From Pseudomonadota bacterium (lineage in GTDB: Bacteria; Pseudomonadota; Gammaproteobacteria; Steroidobacterales; Steroidobacteraceae), in contig JAEZFW010000079.1 of the NCBI GenBank assembly GCA_023417315.1, forward strand, positions 1 through 33,733: a stretch of DNA of 33,733 nt, given 5' to 3'. Shown here in pieces: positions 1 through 7,533 of this stretch. The notes under the pieces were generated by a model. It was given only the letters and a program-made list of their open reading frames with translations. It was not told the origin of the DNA and did not search any database. The translations under genes were made by a program, and so were the position numbers. Positions within the stretch are counted from its first letter, which is position 1. Every line of letters begins with the position of its first letter.

Positions 1-1
1 C

Positions 2-1387
2 AGTTACAAGCCGCAAGAGCTGTTCACTAGTGAAGGCAAACTCAAACCCGAGCTGCGTGAGCTCGCGCCGCTCGGACGGCGACGCATGGGCGATAATCCG
101 CATGCGAACGGCGGCATGTTGTTACGCGCGTTGCGCTTGCCGGATTTTCGCGAGTACGCGGTCAAGCTCAAGACGCACGGCGCTGCCAGTGCCGAAGCAA
201 CGCGCGTGCAAGGCGCTTACATTCGCGACGTGATGAAGCTGAATGCGCAGAATGCGAACTTCCGTGTGTTCAGCCCAGATGAAACGACCTCGAATCGCTG
301 GAACGACGTGCTCGATGTCACCGCTCGCATGTCGAGCGCCGAGATCTATCCGGCGGATTCGCACGTCGCGGCGGATGGGCGTGTCATGGAGATGCTCAGC
401 GAGCATCAATGCCAGGGCTGGCTCGAAGGTTATTTGCTCACCGGGCGTCACGGCTTCTTCAGTTGCTACGAAGCCTTCATTCACATCATCGATTCGATGT
501 TCAACCAACATGCGAAATGGTTGAAGACGTGCAATCACATTCCCTGGCGCCGTCCGATCGCATCGCTCAATTATCTGCTGACTTCGCATGTCTGGCGACA
601 GGATCACAACGGCTTCAGTCATCAGGATCCGGGCTTCCTCGATCACGTCGTGAACAAGAAGCCGGAAGTCATCCGCGTGTATCTGCCGCCCGATGCGAAC
701 ACCCTGCTCTACATCACCGATCAATCCTTACGCAGCCGCAACTTCGTGAACGTTATCGTCGCCGGCAAGCAGCCGCAGCCCCAGTGGCTCACGATGGACG
801 AAGCGATCAAGCATTGCAGCGAAGGCGCAGGGATCTGGACCTGGGCGAGTAACGACCAAGGCGGAGAGCCCGACGTCGTCATGGCCTGCGCAGGCGATGT
901 GCCAACACTCGAAACGCTTGCGGCAGTCACGCTCATCCGCGAGTGGCTGCCCGAGCTCAAGATCCGCGTCGTGAACGTCGTGGACTTGATGACGCTGCAG
1001 CCCTCGTACTTCCATCCGCACGGTCTGTCCGACAGCGACTTCGATTCGATCTTCACGACGAACAAGCCAGTCGTCTTTGCGTTTCACGGCTATCCCTGGC
1101 TGATCCACCGCCTCACGTATCGGCGCCGCAACCACGACAACATTCACGTGCGTGGCTATAAAGAAGAAGGCACGACCACGACGCCATTCGACATGACTGT
1201 GCTCAACGAGCTCGATCGCTTCCACTTGATCGAAGCAGTCATCGACTTCGTGCCCGGCCTCGCCGAACGCTCCGCCCACTTACGCCAACACCTGCGCGAC
1301 AAGCTCATCGAGCACCGCGAGTACATTCGGAAGTACGGGGACGATATGCCGGAAATCAAGGAGTGGAGGTGGAAGGCGCGCGCCTAG
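2..1387 (+). CDS. xfp: Phosphoketolase, C-terminal part (5' truncated by window edge)
   Basis: Thiamine-diphosphate enzyme that cleaves xylulose-5-P or fructose-6-P with phosphate to acetyl phosphate plus glyceraldehyde-3-P or erythrose-4-P. The frame is open from base 2 to the TAG at 1385-1387, giving 461 residues. The family is usually about 790 residues, so roughly the N-terminal 40% lies outside the window. Seen here are SPDETTSNR, GRHGFFSCYEAF (with the likely catalytic Glu) and RQDHNGFSHQDPG near 598-633; in the bifidobacterial enzyme the matching Gln, Asn and His of this last motif are active-site residues. The C-terminal XFP_C domain follows and ends in KARA. The gene converges on the acetate kinase fusion that would use its product. 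The identification is firm; the start is not visible. Confidence 0.97.
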   Translation, partial: SYKPQELFTSEGKLKPELRELAPLGRRRMGDNPHANGGMLLRALRLPDFREYAVKLKTHGAASAEATRVQGAYIRDVMKLNAQNANFRVFSPDETTSNRWNDVLDVTARMSSAEIYPADSHVAADGRVMEMLSEHQCQGWLEGYLLTGRHGFFSCYEAFIHIIDSMFNQHAKWLKTCNHIPWRRPIASLNYLLTSHVWRQDHNGFSHQDPGFLDHVVNKKPEVIRVYLPPDANTLLYITDQSLRSRNFVNVIVAGKQPQPQWLTMDEAIKHCSEGAGIWTWASNDQGGEPDVVMACAGDVPTLETLAAVTLIREWLPELKIRVVNVVDLMTLQPSYFHPHGLSDSDFDSIFTTNKPVVFAFHGYPWLIHRLTYRRRNHDNIHVRGYKEEGTTTTPFDMTVLNELDRFHLIEAVIDFVPGLAERSAHLRQHLRDKLIEHREYIRKYGDDMPEIKEWRWKARA

Positions 1388-1767
1388 TGACCAGGCCGGC
1401 AGCCGTACGAGCGACGGCATGGGAGCCTCTCGGCAAGGAAGCCGTGCGTGCGACGGCAAGGGAGCCTCTCGGCAAGGAAGCGGCGTGGAGGGGCGGTGGC
1501 TGTAACTGCACCTCGATTGGGTCAGAGTTGTTCGTCACCCTCGCGTAGGCGAGGGCCTATCAGAAGCAAGATGAGGATGGGTCCTCGCCTTGCGAGGATG
1601 ACGCTCCAGGTCGGAATTGACTCCGACTCTCTATTTCTGACCCTGCCGTAAACTCGCGCAGCGAGGCGAAGGCCCCCTTGCCGTCGCACGCACGGCTTCC
1701 CTGCCGATAAGCTTCCCTGCCGCAGGTGCGCGACATTCGCACCGAAGGCTTCCCGCTATGCGCGAAG
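1388..1767. repeat. Intergenic repeat cluster between convergent genes
   Basis: This 380-bp stretch has no convincing gene. It holds a 39-bp tandem duplication (1402-1440 and 1441-1479, three mismatches). A perfect 26-bp inverted repeat has arms at 1437-1462 and 1675-1700. Two small GC-rich palindromes of the form CCTCGC-n-GCGAGG lie at 1538-1555 and 1581-1603. A GGGTCAGAG / TTCTGACCC pair (about 1519-1527 and 1635-1643) sits inside the large arms and resembles the core of the palindromic elements elsewhere in the window. The stretch lies between two converging stop codons, so it could end transcription from both sides, but no U-tract terminator is seen. Confidence 0.8.
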
Positions 1768-3573
1768 TTATCGCGCCTTCGCGATGCGCGCGCTCACCTC
1801 GCCATGCTCAACGAGCTCCCCCGCATCGCCGCGCTCGATGCCGGCGGCATTGGCCTCGTCCGTATCCAGGTGCATCTCTAGCGTGAACGTCGGATCGACG
1901 CGGACGGTGACATCGCCGAACGTCAGGTCGCGCCCTTCGCTGTCGATGCGGATTTCGACGACATCATGATCGCGCACTCCTAAGCGGCGCGCATCGTCCG
2001 TACTCATGTGGATGTGACGCCGCGCGGTGATGAGGCCGCTCGGCAGTGTGGCGGTGCCTTTGGGACCTTCGACCGTGATACCGGGTGTGTTCGCGAGATC
2101 GCCCGAGATCCGGACGGGCGCATCGACGCCAAGCACGAACTCGTCGGTTCGCGAGATCTCGATCTGATCGTGTCCGCGCGGCGGGCCCATCAACCGCACG
2201 CCGCTGAGGCGGCCGCGGGGGCCGACGAGCGTGACCGTTTCCTGCGCAGCGTATTGCCCGGTTTGCGACAGCATCTTGTGGATCTTCAGCTCGTAACCGG
2301 CGCCGAAGATCTTCTCGATCGTCGCCTGCGAGAGGTGTGCGTGACGCGCCGAGACAGCGACGGGAATGCGTTGCGATTGACGCGTCCGCTGCTCACCCTC
2401 GAGCAACGCGAAAGCCTCTTGTGCGATTGAGAGCTCCTCATCGGCTTTCACGATCAGAATGCGCGCACGCGAACGTTCTTCCGAGATCTCTACGACCGAG
2501 TGCTCCGCGCTGAGCTTCGCATCGCGATTGCGGTCCTCGTCGAGCACTGCACCGAGGAACTCGAGCCGCTGCGTACAGCGATGACGCACGAGCGCACTGT
2601 TCTCTCCGATCCCTCCGGTGAACGCGATCGCATCGACGCCACCCATCACCGCAGCGTATGAGCCGATGTACTTGCGAACGCGATGCGAATACAGCGTGAT
2701 CGCAAGGCGACACGCTTCGTCACCCTCGGCGGCACGCTTCTCGATCGCGCGCATATCGTTCGTTCCCGTCAGCCCGCTCAGACCCGAGCGTCGGTTGAGC
2801 AGCGTATCGAGCGCATCGGCATCCATATCATGGCGCATGAGCTCGAGCAGCACGCCGGGATCGATGTCGCCGCCGCGCGTTCCCATGATCAGCCCTTCGA
2901 GCGGCGTCATGCCCATGCTCGTCTCGATGCTGCGTCCATACTCGATCGCGGTCACACTCGCGCCGTTGCCGAGATGACAAGAGACGACCCGCAACTGTTG
3001 CGGGGCCGTCCGCAAATAAGCAGCCACGGCATTCGATACGTGGGCGTGACTCGTCCCGTGAAAGCCGAAGCGACGAATTCCGCATCGCTCCACGATGTCT
3101 CGTGGCAGCGCGTACTCTTTCGCCCGCTTGGGTAGCGTTGCATGAAACGCAGTGTCGAAAACCGCGATGTGAGGCACCTCGGGCACCACTTTCATGGCGA
3201 CTCGCACCGCTTCGAGGGCCGGCAGGTTGTGAAGCGGCGCGAGCTTCGAGACGGCCTCGAGCTCCTTCAACACCGCATCATCGATGCGGGTCGGCGCCAC
3301 GAACCGCTCACCGCCATGAACGATCCGGTGCGCGATGGCTTCGATACCACCGCGCCCGTGGGCAACCGATTTGACCTCATTCAGCAGGAGCAGCGCTGCT
3401 TCTTCGAAGCTGCCCCCAACGCTGACCCGCCGCGATTCGCCATCACTGACCAGCCTGCAGGTTTCCTGACCAATCTCCTCGATACGCATCTCGAGAATGC
3501 GCCGCTCGGCGGCAGCATCGATGAGTGCGACTTTGATGGACGAGCTGCCGCAATTGATCGAGAGCACTTGCAT
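1768..3573 (-). CDS. ackA-pduL: Acetate kinase fused to PduL-type phosphate acyltransferase
   Basis: A 601-residue, apparently bifunctional protein. Residues 1-395 form a complete acetate kinase: NCGSSSIK at 7-14, then HRIVHGGE, FDTAFH, GFHGTSH, CHLGNGAS and FTGGIGEN. Residues 402-601 form a complete PduL phosphotransacylase, with HAHLS (411-415) and HIHMS (520-524), the paired His motifs that bind zinc in PduL. The first half makes acetate and ATP from acetyl-P and ADP; the second would move the acetyl group between phosphate and CoA. Both halves are full length and no stop or frameshift lies between them. The ATG is 3 bp after the USP stop, so translation is probably coupled. The name of each half is certain; that both are active is inferred from intact motifs. 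Confidence 0.95.
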   Translation of the reverse strand: MQVLSINCGSSSIKVALIDAAAERRILEMRIEEIGQETCRLVSDGESRRVSVGGSFEEAALLLLNEVKSVAHGRGGIEAIAHRIVHGGERFVAPTRIDDAVLKELEAVSKLAPLHNLPALEAVRVAMKVVPEVPHIAVFDTAFHATLPKRAKEYALPRDIVERCGIRRFGFHGTSHAHVSNAVAAYLRTAPQQLRVVSCHLGNGASVTAIEYGRSIETSMGMTPLEGLIMGTRGGDIDPGVLLELMRHDMDADALDTLLNRRSGLSGLTGTNDMRAIEKRAAEGDEACRLAITLYSHRVRKYIGSYAAVMGGVDAIAFTGGIGENSALVRHRCTQRLEFLGAVLDEDRNRDAKLSAEHSVVEISEERSRARILIVKADEELSIAQEAFALLEGEQRTRQSQRIPVAVSARHAHLSQATIEKIFGAGYELKIHKMLSQTGQYAAQETVTLVGPRGRLSGVRLMGPPRGHDQIEISRTDEFVLGVDAPVRISGDLANTPGITVEGPKGTATLPSGLITARRHIHMSTDDARRLGVRDHDVVEIRIDSEGRDLTFGDVTVRVDPTFTLEMHLDTDEANAAGIERGDAGELVEHGEVSARIAKAR

Positions 3574-3576
3574 CGA

Positions 3577-4032
3577 TTAACGCGCCTCGCGAGCGGGCTG
3601 CACCATCAGTACGGGAATCGACGCCTCTCGCAATACCTGCTCTGCATCGGATCCGAGCACCAGCCGGCGCACCCCACGGCGCCCATGCGTACCCATCACG
3701 ATCAAATCTGCCTGCCACTCGCGCGCCTGCTTGAGAATCAACTCGGCCGCTGAATGACCCAACGCCTCGACGAGCGCCGTTTCGGCTTTGACGCCTGCCT
3801 TCTCTGCATCGAGCTGCGCCTGCGAGAGCAGCTTGTTGCCCGCATCGCGCAGCGAACGCAGGAAGTCATCGACATACATGCCGGCGTAATTCACAGTCGT
3901 CATGAACATCTCGTTCACGCCATGAACGAGTTTGACGGATGCACCCAGAGACTTTGCCAGCTGCAGCGCTTCGCGCAATCCACGTTGAGATGCATCGCTC
4001 CCGTCGAGAGGCACTAAAATCTTCTTGTACAT
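3577..4032 (-). CDS. Universal stress protein UspA family
   Basis: A 151-residue single-domain USP. The start is the ATG at 4032 (MYKKILVPLDGSD), preceded by the strong Shine-Dalgarno AAGGAGG; the frame stays open upstream, but that stretch lacks USP features and overlaps transaldolase. The ATP-binding signature G-x2-G-x9-G-S is intact at G114, G117, G127 and S128, so this is probably an ATP-binding USP. The gene lies between transaldolase and the acetate kinase fusion, 44 bp after the former and 3 bp before the latter. USPs beside fermentation genes are often induced by oxygen limitation in proteobacteria; that role is inferred here, since I see no FNR box in front of this group. Confidence 0.95.
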   Translation of the reverse strand: MYKKILVPLDGSDASQRGLREALQLAKSLGASVKLVHGVNEMFMTTVNYAGMYVDDFLRSLRDAGNKLLSQAQLDAEKAGVKAETALVEALGHSAAELILKQAREWQADLIVMGTHGRRGVRRLVLGSDAEQVLREASIPVLMVQPAREAR

Positions 4033-4076
4033 GGAACCTCCTTCTTCTTGGATTGACCTGGTCGAATTCGAGCGAG

Positions 4077-5189
4077 CTAGGACGCAAGCTTGTGCGCTCT
4101 TTCCGTTAACGCCTTCTGAGTCGCGTCGAAAGGATCGATGAACTTCTTCAGTCCGTCTTCTTCGAGCTCGGCCGCGACGCGGCGCATATCGATGCCCAGT
4201 GCTTGCAGCGCTGCGATCGTTTCGGTGGCCTGCTCGGGATCCTCGTGCACGCGGCAAGCGGGATCGCCGTGATCTCGATAGGCCTGCAGAGTTTCCGGCG
4301 GTAACGTCGTGACGGTCTCGGGGCCAATGAGCGGCTCGACGTACTTCGTATCCGGATAAGCGGGATTCTTCGTGCCGGTGCTCGCCCACAACAATCGCTG
4401 ACGATTTGCACCTTGAGCTTCGAGCGCCGCCCAACGCTCGCTGTCGATGATCGCTTCATAGCGCCGATACGCGAGAAGCGCGCAGGCAATCGCAGCATCG
4501 CCTTTGAGCTCCCGCGCCTGAGCCGTCTCGAGCGCATCCAAGCGCTTGTCGACGAGCGTGTCTATTCGACTCAAGAAGAAGCTTGCGACGGAGGCAATGC
4601 GATCGATCGGCTGCTTCTCGGCCAGACGCTTCTCGAGGCCATCCATATAAGCGTCGGCGACTGCCGTGTAGCGCTCCACGCTGAAGAGCAGCGTCACATT
4701 CACGCTCACGCCTTGCGCTGTGAGACGCCGGATCGCGTGCAGCCCTTCGATCGTGCCGGGTACTTTGATCATGAGGTTCGGCCGATCGACCAGACGCCAC
4801 AACCGCAGCCCGTCTTCGACGGTGTGCGCCGCATCCCGAGCCAAGTGCGGGGACACTTCGAGACTGACGAAGCCGTCGGCACCGCGAGTTTCATCGTAGA
4901 CCGCACGCAAGACATCCGCGGCCGCCTGAATATCCGCGACCACGAGATCATCGTAGATATCCGAGATCGCGCGGCCTGCACGGGCACGCTGGGAGATGTC
5001 GTCGTCGTATTGCTGATACTCCGTGATCGCCTTGTGGAAGATCGCCGGATTGGACGTCACGCCGGCGACGCAGTCGTCGCGCATGGCCTTAGCAAGCTCG
5101 CCGCGACTGACGAATCCTCGCTCAATGTAATCGAGCCAGACGCTCTGGCCGTGCTCACGAAGACGACAAAGAGGATTGATGCGAGTCAT
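4077..5189 (-). CDS. tal: Transaldolase (long, mycobacterial/cyanobacterial type)
   Basis: A 370-residue transaldolase that moves a dihydroxyacetone unit between sugar phosphates in the non-oxidative pentose phosphate pathway. Visible motifs are GVTSNPAIF, LEVSPHLA, MIKVPGT with the Schiff-base Lys at 142, NVTLLFS, and LLWASTGTKNP followed by YPDTKYVEPLIGP. The last motif marks the about 370-residue type of Mycobacterium Tal rather than E. coli TalB. The start is the ATG at 5189, preceded by GGAGG at a spacing of 7; a longer in-frame extension to 5339 has no family similarity. It leads the tal-usp-ackA/pduL group and would regenerate substrates for phosphoketolase. Confidence 0.96.
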   Translation of the reverse strand: MTRINPLCRLREHGQSVWLDYIERGFVSRGELAKAMRDDCVAGVTSNPAIFHKAITEYQQYDDDISQRARAGRAISDIYDDLVVADIQAAADVLRAVYDETRGADGFVSLEVSPHLARDAAHTVEDGLRLWRLVDRPNLMIKVPGTIEGLHAIRRLTAQGVSVNVTLLFSVERYTAVADAYMDGLEKRLAEKQPIDRIASVASFFLSRIDTLVDKRLDALETAQARELKGDAAIACALLAYRRYEAIIDSERWAALEAQGANRQRLLWASTGTKNPAYPDTKYVEPLIGPETVTTLPPETLQAYRDHGDPACRVHEDPEQATETIAALQALGIDMRRVAAELEEDGLKKFIDPFDATQKALTERAHKLAS

Positions 5190-5359
5190 GGCAGCGACCT
5201 CCGGCACGGCTAACGTCCTGTAGGCAGATCCAGAACCTGGACGGTGGGGGAAACGAGAGCGTTCGTGACTCTTTTCGCACACTTGTGCGCCGGAATACAA
5301 CGCTTTAGAGCCGCTTGGGCTCCCTAGGGTCCCGGACAACGCCAGTCACGACCGTGGAA

Positions 5360-5875
5360 TCAGGTCGGTGAGCGTTTTGTGATTGCGGTGAGAATGCCGG
5401 TGAGGAGCTGGATGGGACTCGGCGGGCAGCCTGGAATCTCCACATCCACGGGAATGACGTTCGCGACTCGACCACGCGTCGCGTAGCCTTCGTTGTAGAT
5501 GCCGCCGGTGCATCCGCAATTTCCGACGGCAACCACGAGCTTCGGATCGGGTGTCGCCTCCCAGGTTCTGCGCAGCGCAATTTCCATGTTCGCTGCGACG
5601 GGCCCTGTCACCAGCAACATGTCCGCATGCCGCGGACTCGCCACGAAGCGCACGCCGAGGCCTTCAAGGTTGTAGTAAGGGTTGTTGAGCGCTTGAATCT
5701 CGAGCTCGCAGGCGTTGCACGAGCCCGCGTCGATCTGCCGAATGCACAGCGCCCGCCCCAAGATCTCGAGAATGCGCGCGTGCAGCTCATCGCGCACGCG
5801 CAGCGCTTCATCCGGATCCGGAGCCGGCTGAGTGGCGATGCCGGTGCGTTGAATTTGGCGGAGCGTCTTCCACAT
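5360..5875 (-). CDS. hyfI: Hydrogenase-4 small subunit-like protein (HyfI/NuoB-type)
   Basis: A 171-residue relative of HyfI, HycG and NuoB. It should carry the proximal [4Fe-4S] cluster (N2 in complex I) at the junction with the membrane arm. The four ligands appear intact: C53 and C56 in GSCNACELEIQALNNPYYN, C120 (or C122) in VGNCGC, and C150 in IPGCPPSP. It is the last gene of the hyf-like run and is separated from hyfG by 127 bp holding a palindromic repeat, while the other genes of the run are much more tightly packed. The intact cluster site contrasts with the loss of the Ni-Fe site in HyfG, suggesting that electrons still pass through this subunit. Confidence 0.92.
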   Translation of the reverse strand: MWKTLRQIQRTGIATQPAPDPDEALRVRDELHARILEILGRALCIRQIDAGSCNACELEIQALNNPYYNLEGLGVRFVASPRHADMLLVTGPVAANMEIALRRTWEATPDPKLVVAVGNCGCTGGIYNEGYATRGRVANVIPVDVEIPGCPPSPIQLLTGILTAITKRSPT

Positions 5876-5880
5876 GGGAG

Positions 5881-5995
5881 CTTGGAAGTGGTTAGTGGTT
5901 AGTTCAGAAGTGAGCTGACGGTTGACAGTTGACCGTTGACAGTCAGAAAAAGAAGGCCCTTCTGGCCGTCAACCGTCAACGGCCAACCGTCAACC
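5881..5995. repeat. Palindromic tandem-unit element between hyfG and hyfI
   Basis: The left arm (about 5917-5948) repeats GTTGAC with 1-2 variable bases and ends in CAGAA. The right arm (about 5958-5995) begins TTCTGGCC and repeats GTCAACC. The two could fold into a long hairpin in the transcript. A second, one-armed unit, GGTTAGTG, lies at 5882-5901; 17 bp of it (5882-5898) is the exact reverse complement of 22602-22618 in front of ccoG. Confidence 0.85.
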
Positions 5996-6002
5996 TTCTT
6001 GC

Positions 6003-7532
6003 TCATAAATCGTGCCCGCTGTACGACAAATTGAAGGATTTGTTGATGAGCGGGAAATCAGGAACGATGTTTCCGAGAATCGCATGCTCGAGGACCGGCC
6101 AGTTCTGCCACGAAGGATCGTGCGGATGGCAACGTCGGATCGTGCCTTGCTCGCCTGCCTCGAGCGCCATGAGCACAGGTCCTCGCCAACCCTCGATCAG
6201 GCCGACCGCGCGCGAGCCCGATGTCGGCATCCGCACCTCCGCCATGGCAGGGCCAACCGGCATGTGCTTCAGCAGAATGCGAATGAGCCGCGCGGATTCC
6301 TTGACTTCATCGAAGCGCACAGCGACTCGCGCGGCAACGTCTCCTTGATCATGAACCATTTTCTTCGGCGCAAGCTCGTCGTACGGCGCCCAGGGCAAGT
6401 CGACACGCAGATCGAACTGCTGGCCGCTCGCCCGTCCCGCAAGCCCGATGAGCCCGAGCCGCACGGCGAGCGTCGGCTCAACGATTCCCGCGCCGTTGAA
6501 GCGATCGCGCACACCTGCATGTTCGTCATAGATCGTGCGTAACCTCGCGGTTTCCGTTTCGATCTGCTCGAGCGTCTCGGCGATCTGCCTCGAGCCGATT
6601 GCCGCCAGGTCCATACGCACGCCGCCCGGAACGATGAGGTCCATGAGATAACGCTGGCCGAAGGCCGTCTCGCTCGCGCGCAACCACAGTTCCTTCAGCC
6701 GCGAGAATTGTGCGAGCCCGAACGCGAAGCCCGCATCGTTTCCGAGTGCGCCCAAATCGCCGAGGTGATTTGCGATCCGCTCCATCTCGAGCGCGAGCGC
6801 ACGCAACCAGGCCGCACGCGCGGGAATCGGCGACTCCGCCATGCCCTCGAGCGCCTGACAATACGCCCACGAAAAAGCGACTGCCGAATCGCCCGAGACG
6901 CGTGCAGCAAGCGTGTGTCCTGCCGCGAGCGGCAGTTGCGTGAAGCGGCGTTCGATTCCTTTGTGCGTATAGCCAAGGCGTTCTTCGAGTCGCAGCACCT
7001 TCTCTCCGACGATCGAGAAGCGAAAGTGCCCGGGTTCGATCGTGCCCGCGTGCACGGGGCCGACCGGGATTTCATGTACGCCCTCCCCTTGCACGCGCAC
7101 GAACGCATAATTGTCGAGCTTGGGACTGTCGGCGGGTGGCGTGCGCGTATCGACGAGCGGATGAAAATCCGCCGGCCATGCGGCATGACGCAACCACGGA
7201 CGGCGATCCGAATCGCTCGCACGTACACCCGAGAGATCCGCGATGGCACGCTGCATGCGACTTGCCGCCGGAAAGACTTGCTCGAGACCGGGGAAGCTCC
7301 CCTCGAGCACCGGCAGACTCACGACGAGCAGACCGGGATCGGCAAGATACGCCGCGTGCACGATGTCGGCGCCGCCCGGCTCGCGGCTCGCCCACAACGA
7401 AAGCAAGCGCCCTCCGCCCGCCGCGATGTTCTCCGCAGCTTGACGCCATTCATCGCGCTCCACTCGCAGCTGCGCGGCCCTCGGTGCGCCCGCGAGTCTC
7501 ATGCCACGTTCGAACCACCAGCGCAGCACCAT
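6003..7532 (-). CDS. hyfG: Hydrogenase-4 large subunit-like protein without Ni-Fe ligands (HyfG/NuoCD-type)
   Basis: A 509-residue protein with an N-terminal NuoC-like region (about 1-120) and a NuoD/hydrogenase large-subunit-like region (about 140-509, with ERLGYTHKGIE and MERIANHLGDLGALGND). In true [NiFe] enzymes two CxxC motifs hold the metal. Here the first is R211-V-S-G-D-S216, with serine at both cysteine positions, and the C-terminal motif reads DPSWQNWP (472-479) in place of DPCxxC. The protein therefore cannot bind a Ni-Fe centre and resembles large subunits of energy-converting hydrogenase-related (Ehr) complexes. The ATG is 1 bp after the hyfF stop, with GGAGG in front. The family is certain; the real substrate is unknown. 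Confidence 0.93.
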   Translation of the reverse strand: MVLRWWFERGMRLAGAPRAAQLRVERDEWRQAAENIAAGGGRLLSLWASREPGGADIVHAAYLADPGLLVVSLPVLEGSFPGLEQVFPAASRMQRAIADLSGVRASDSDRRPWLRHAAWPADFHPLVDTRTPPADSPKLDNYAFVRVQGEGVHEIPVGPVHAGTIEPGHFRFSIVGEKVLRLEERLGYTHKGIERRFTQLPLAAGHTLAARVSGDSAVAFSWAYCQALEGMAESPIPARAAWLRALALEMERIANHLGDLGALGNDAGFAFGLAQFSRLKELWLRASETAFGQRYLMDLIVPGGVRMDLAAIGSRQIAETLEQIETETARLRTIYDEHAGVRDRFNGAGIVEPTLAVRLGLIGLAGRASGQQFDLRVDLPWAPYDELAPKKMVHDQGDVAARVAVRFDEVKESARLIRILLKHMPVGPAMAEVRMPTSGSRAVGLIEGWRGPVLMALEAGEQGTIRRCHPHDPSWQNWPVLEHAILGNIVPDFPLINKSFNLSYSGHDL

Positions 7533-7533
7533 C

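Noticed and set aside
1402..1479. Possible CRISPR repeat
   Set aside because: There are only two adjacent 39-bp copies with no spacer between them and no cas genes.
3577..4434. A 285-residue form of the first USP
   Set aside because: The extension overlaps transaldolase and is a shadow of it; a strong ribosome site precedes the ATG at 4032.
5190..5359. FNR box before transaldolase
   Set aside because: Only a weak TTGT-N10-ACAA inverted repeat is present; it does not match TTGAY-N4-RTCAA.
6003..7532. Active [NiFe] hydrogenase or formate hydrogenlyase large subunit
   Set aside because: Both CxxC metal motifs are replaced (SGDS and DPSW), and no maturation or formate dehydrogenase genes are near.
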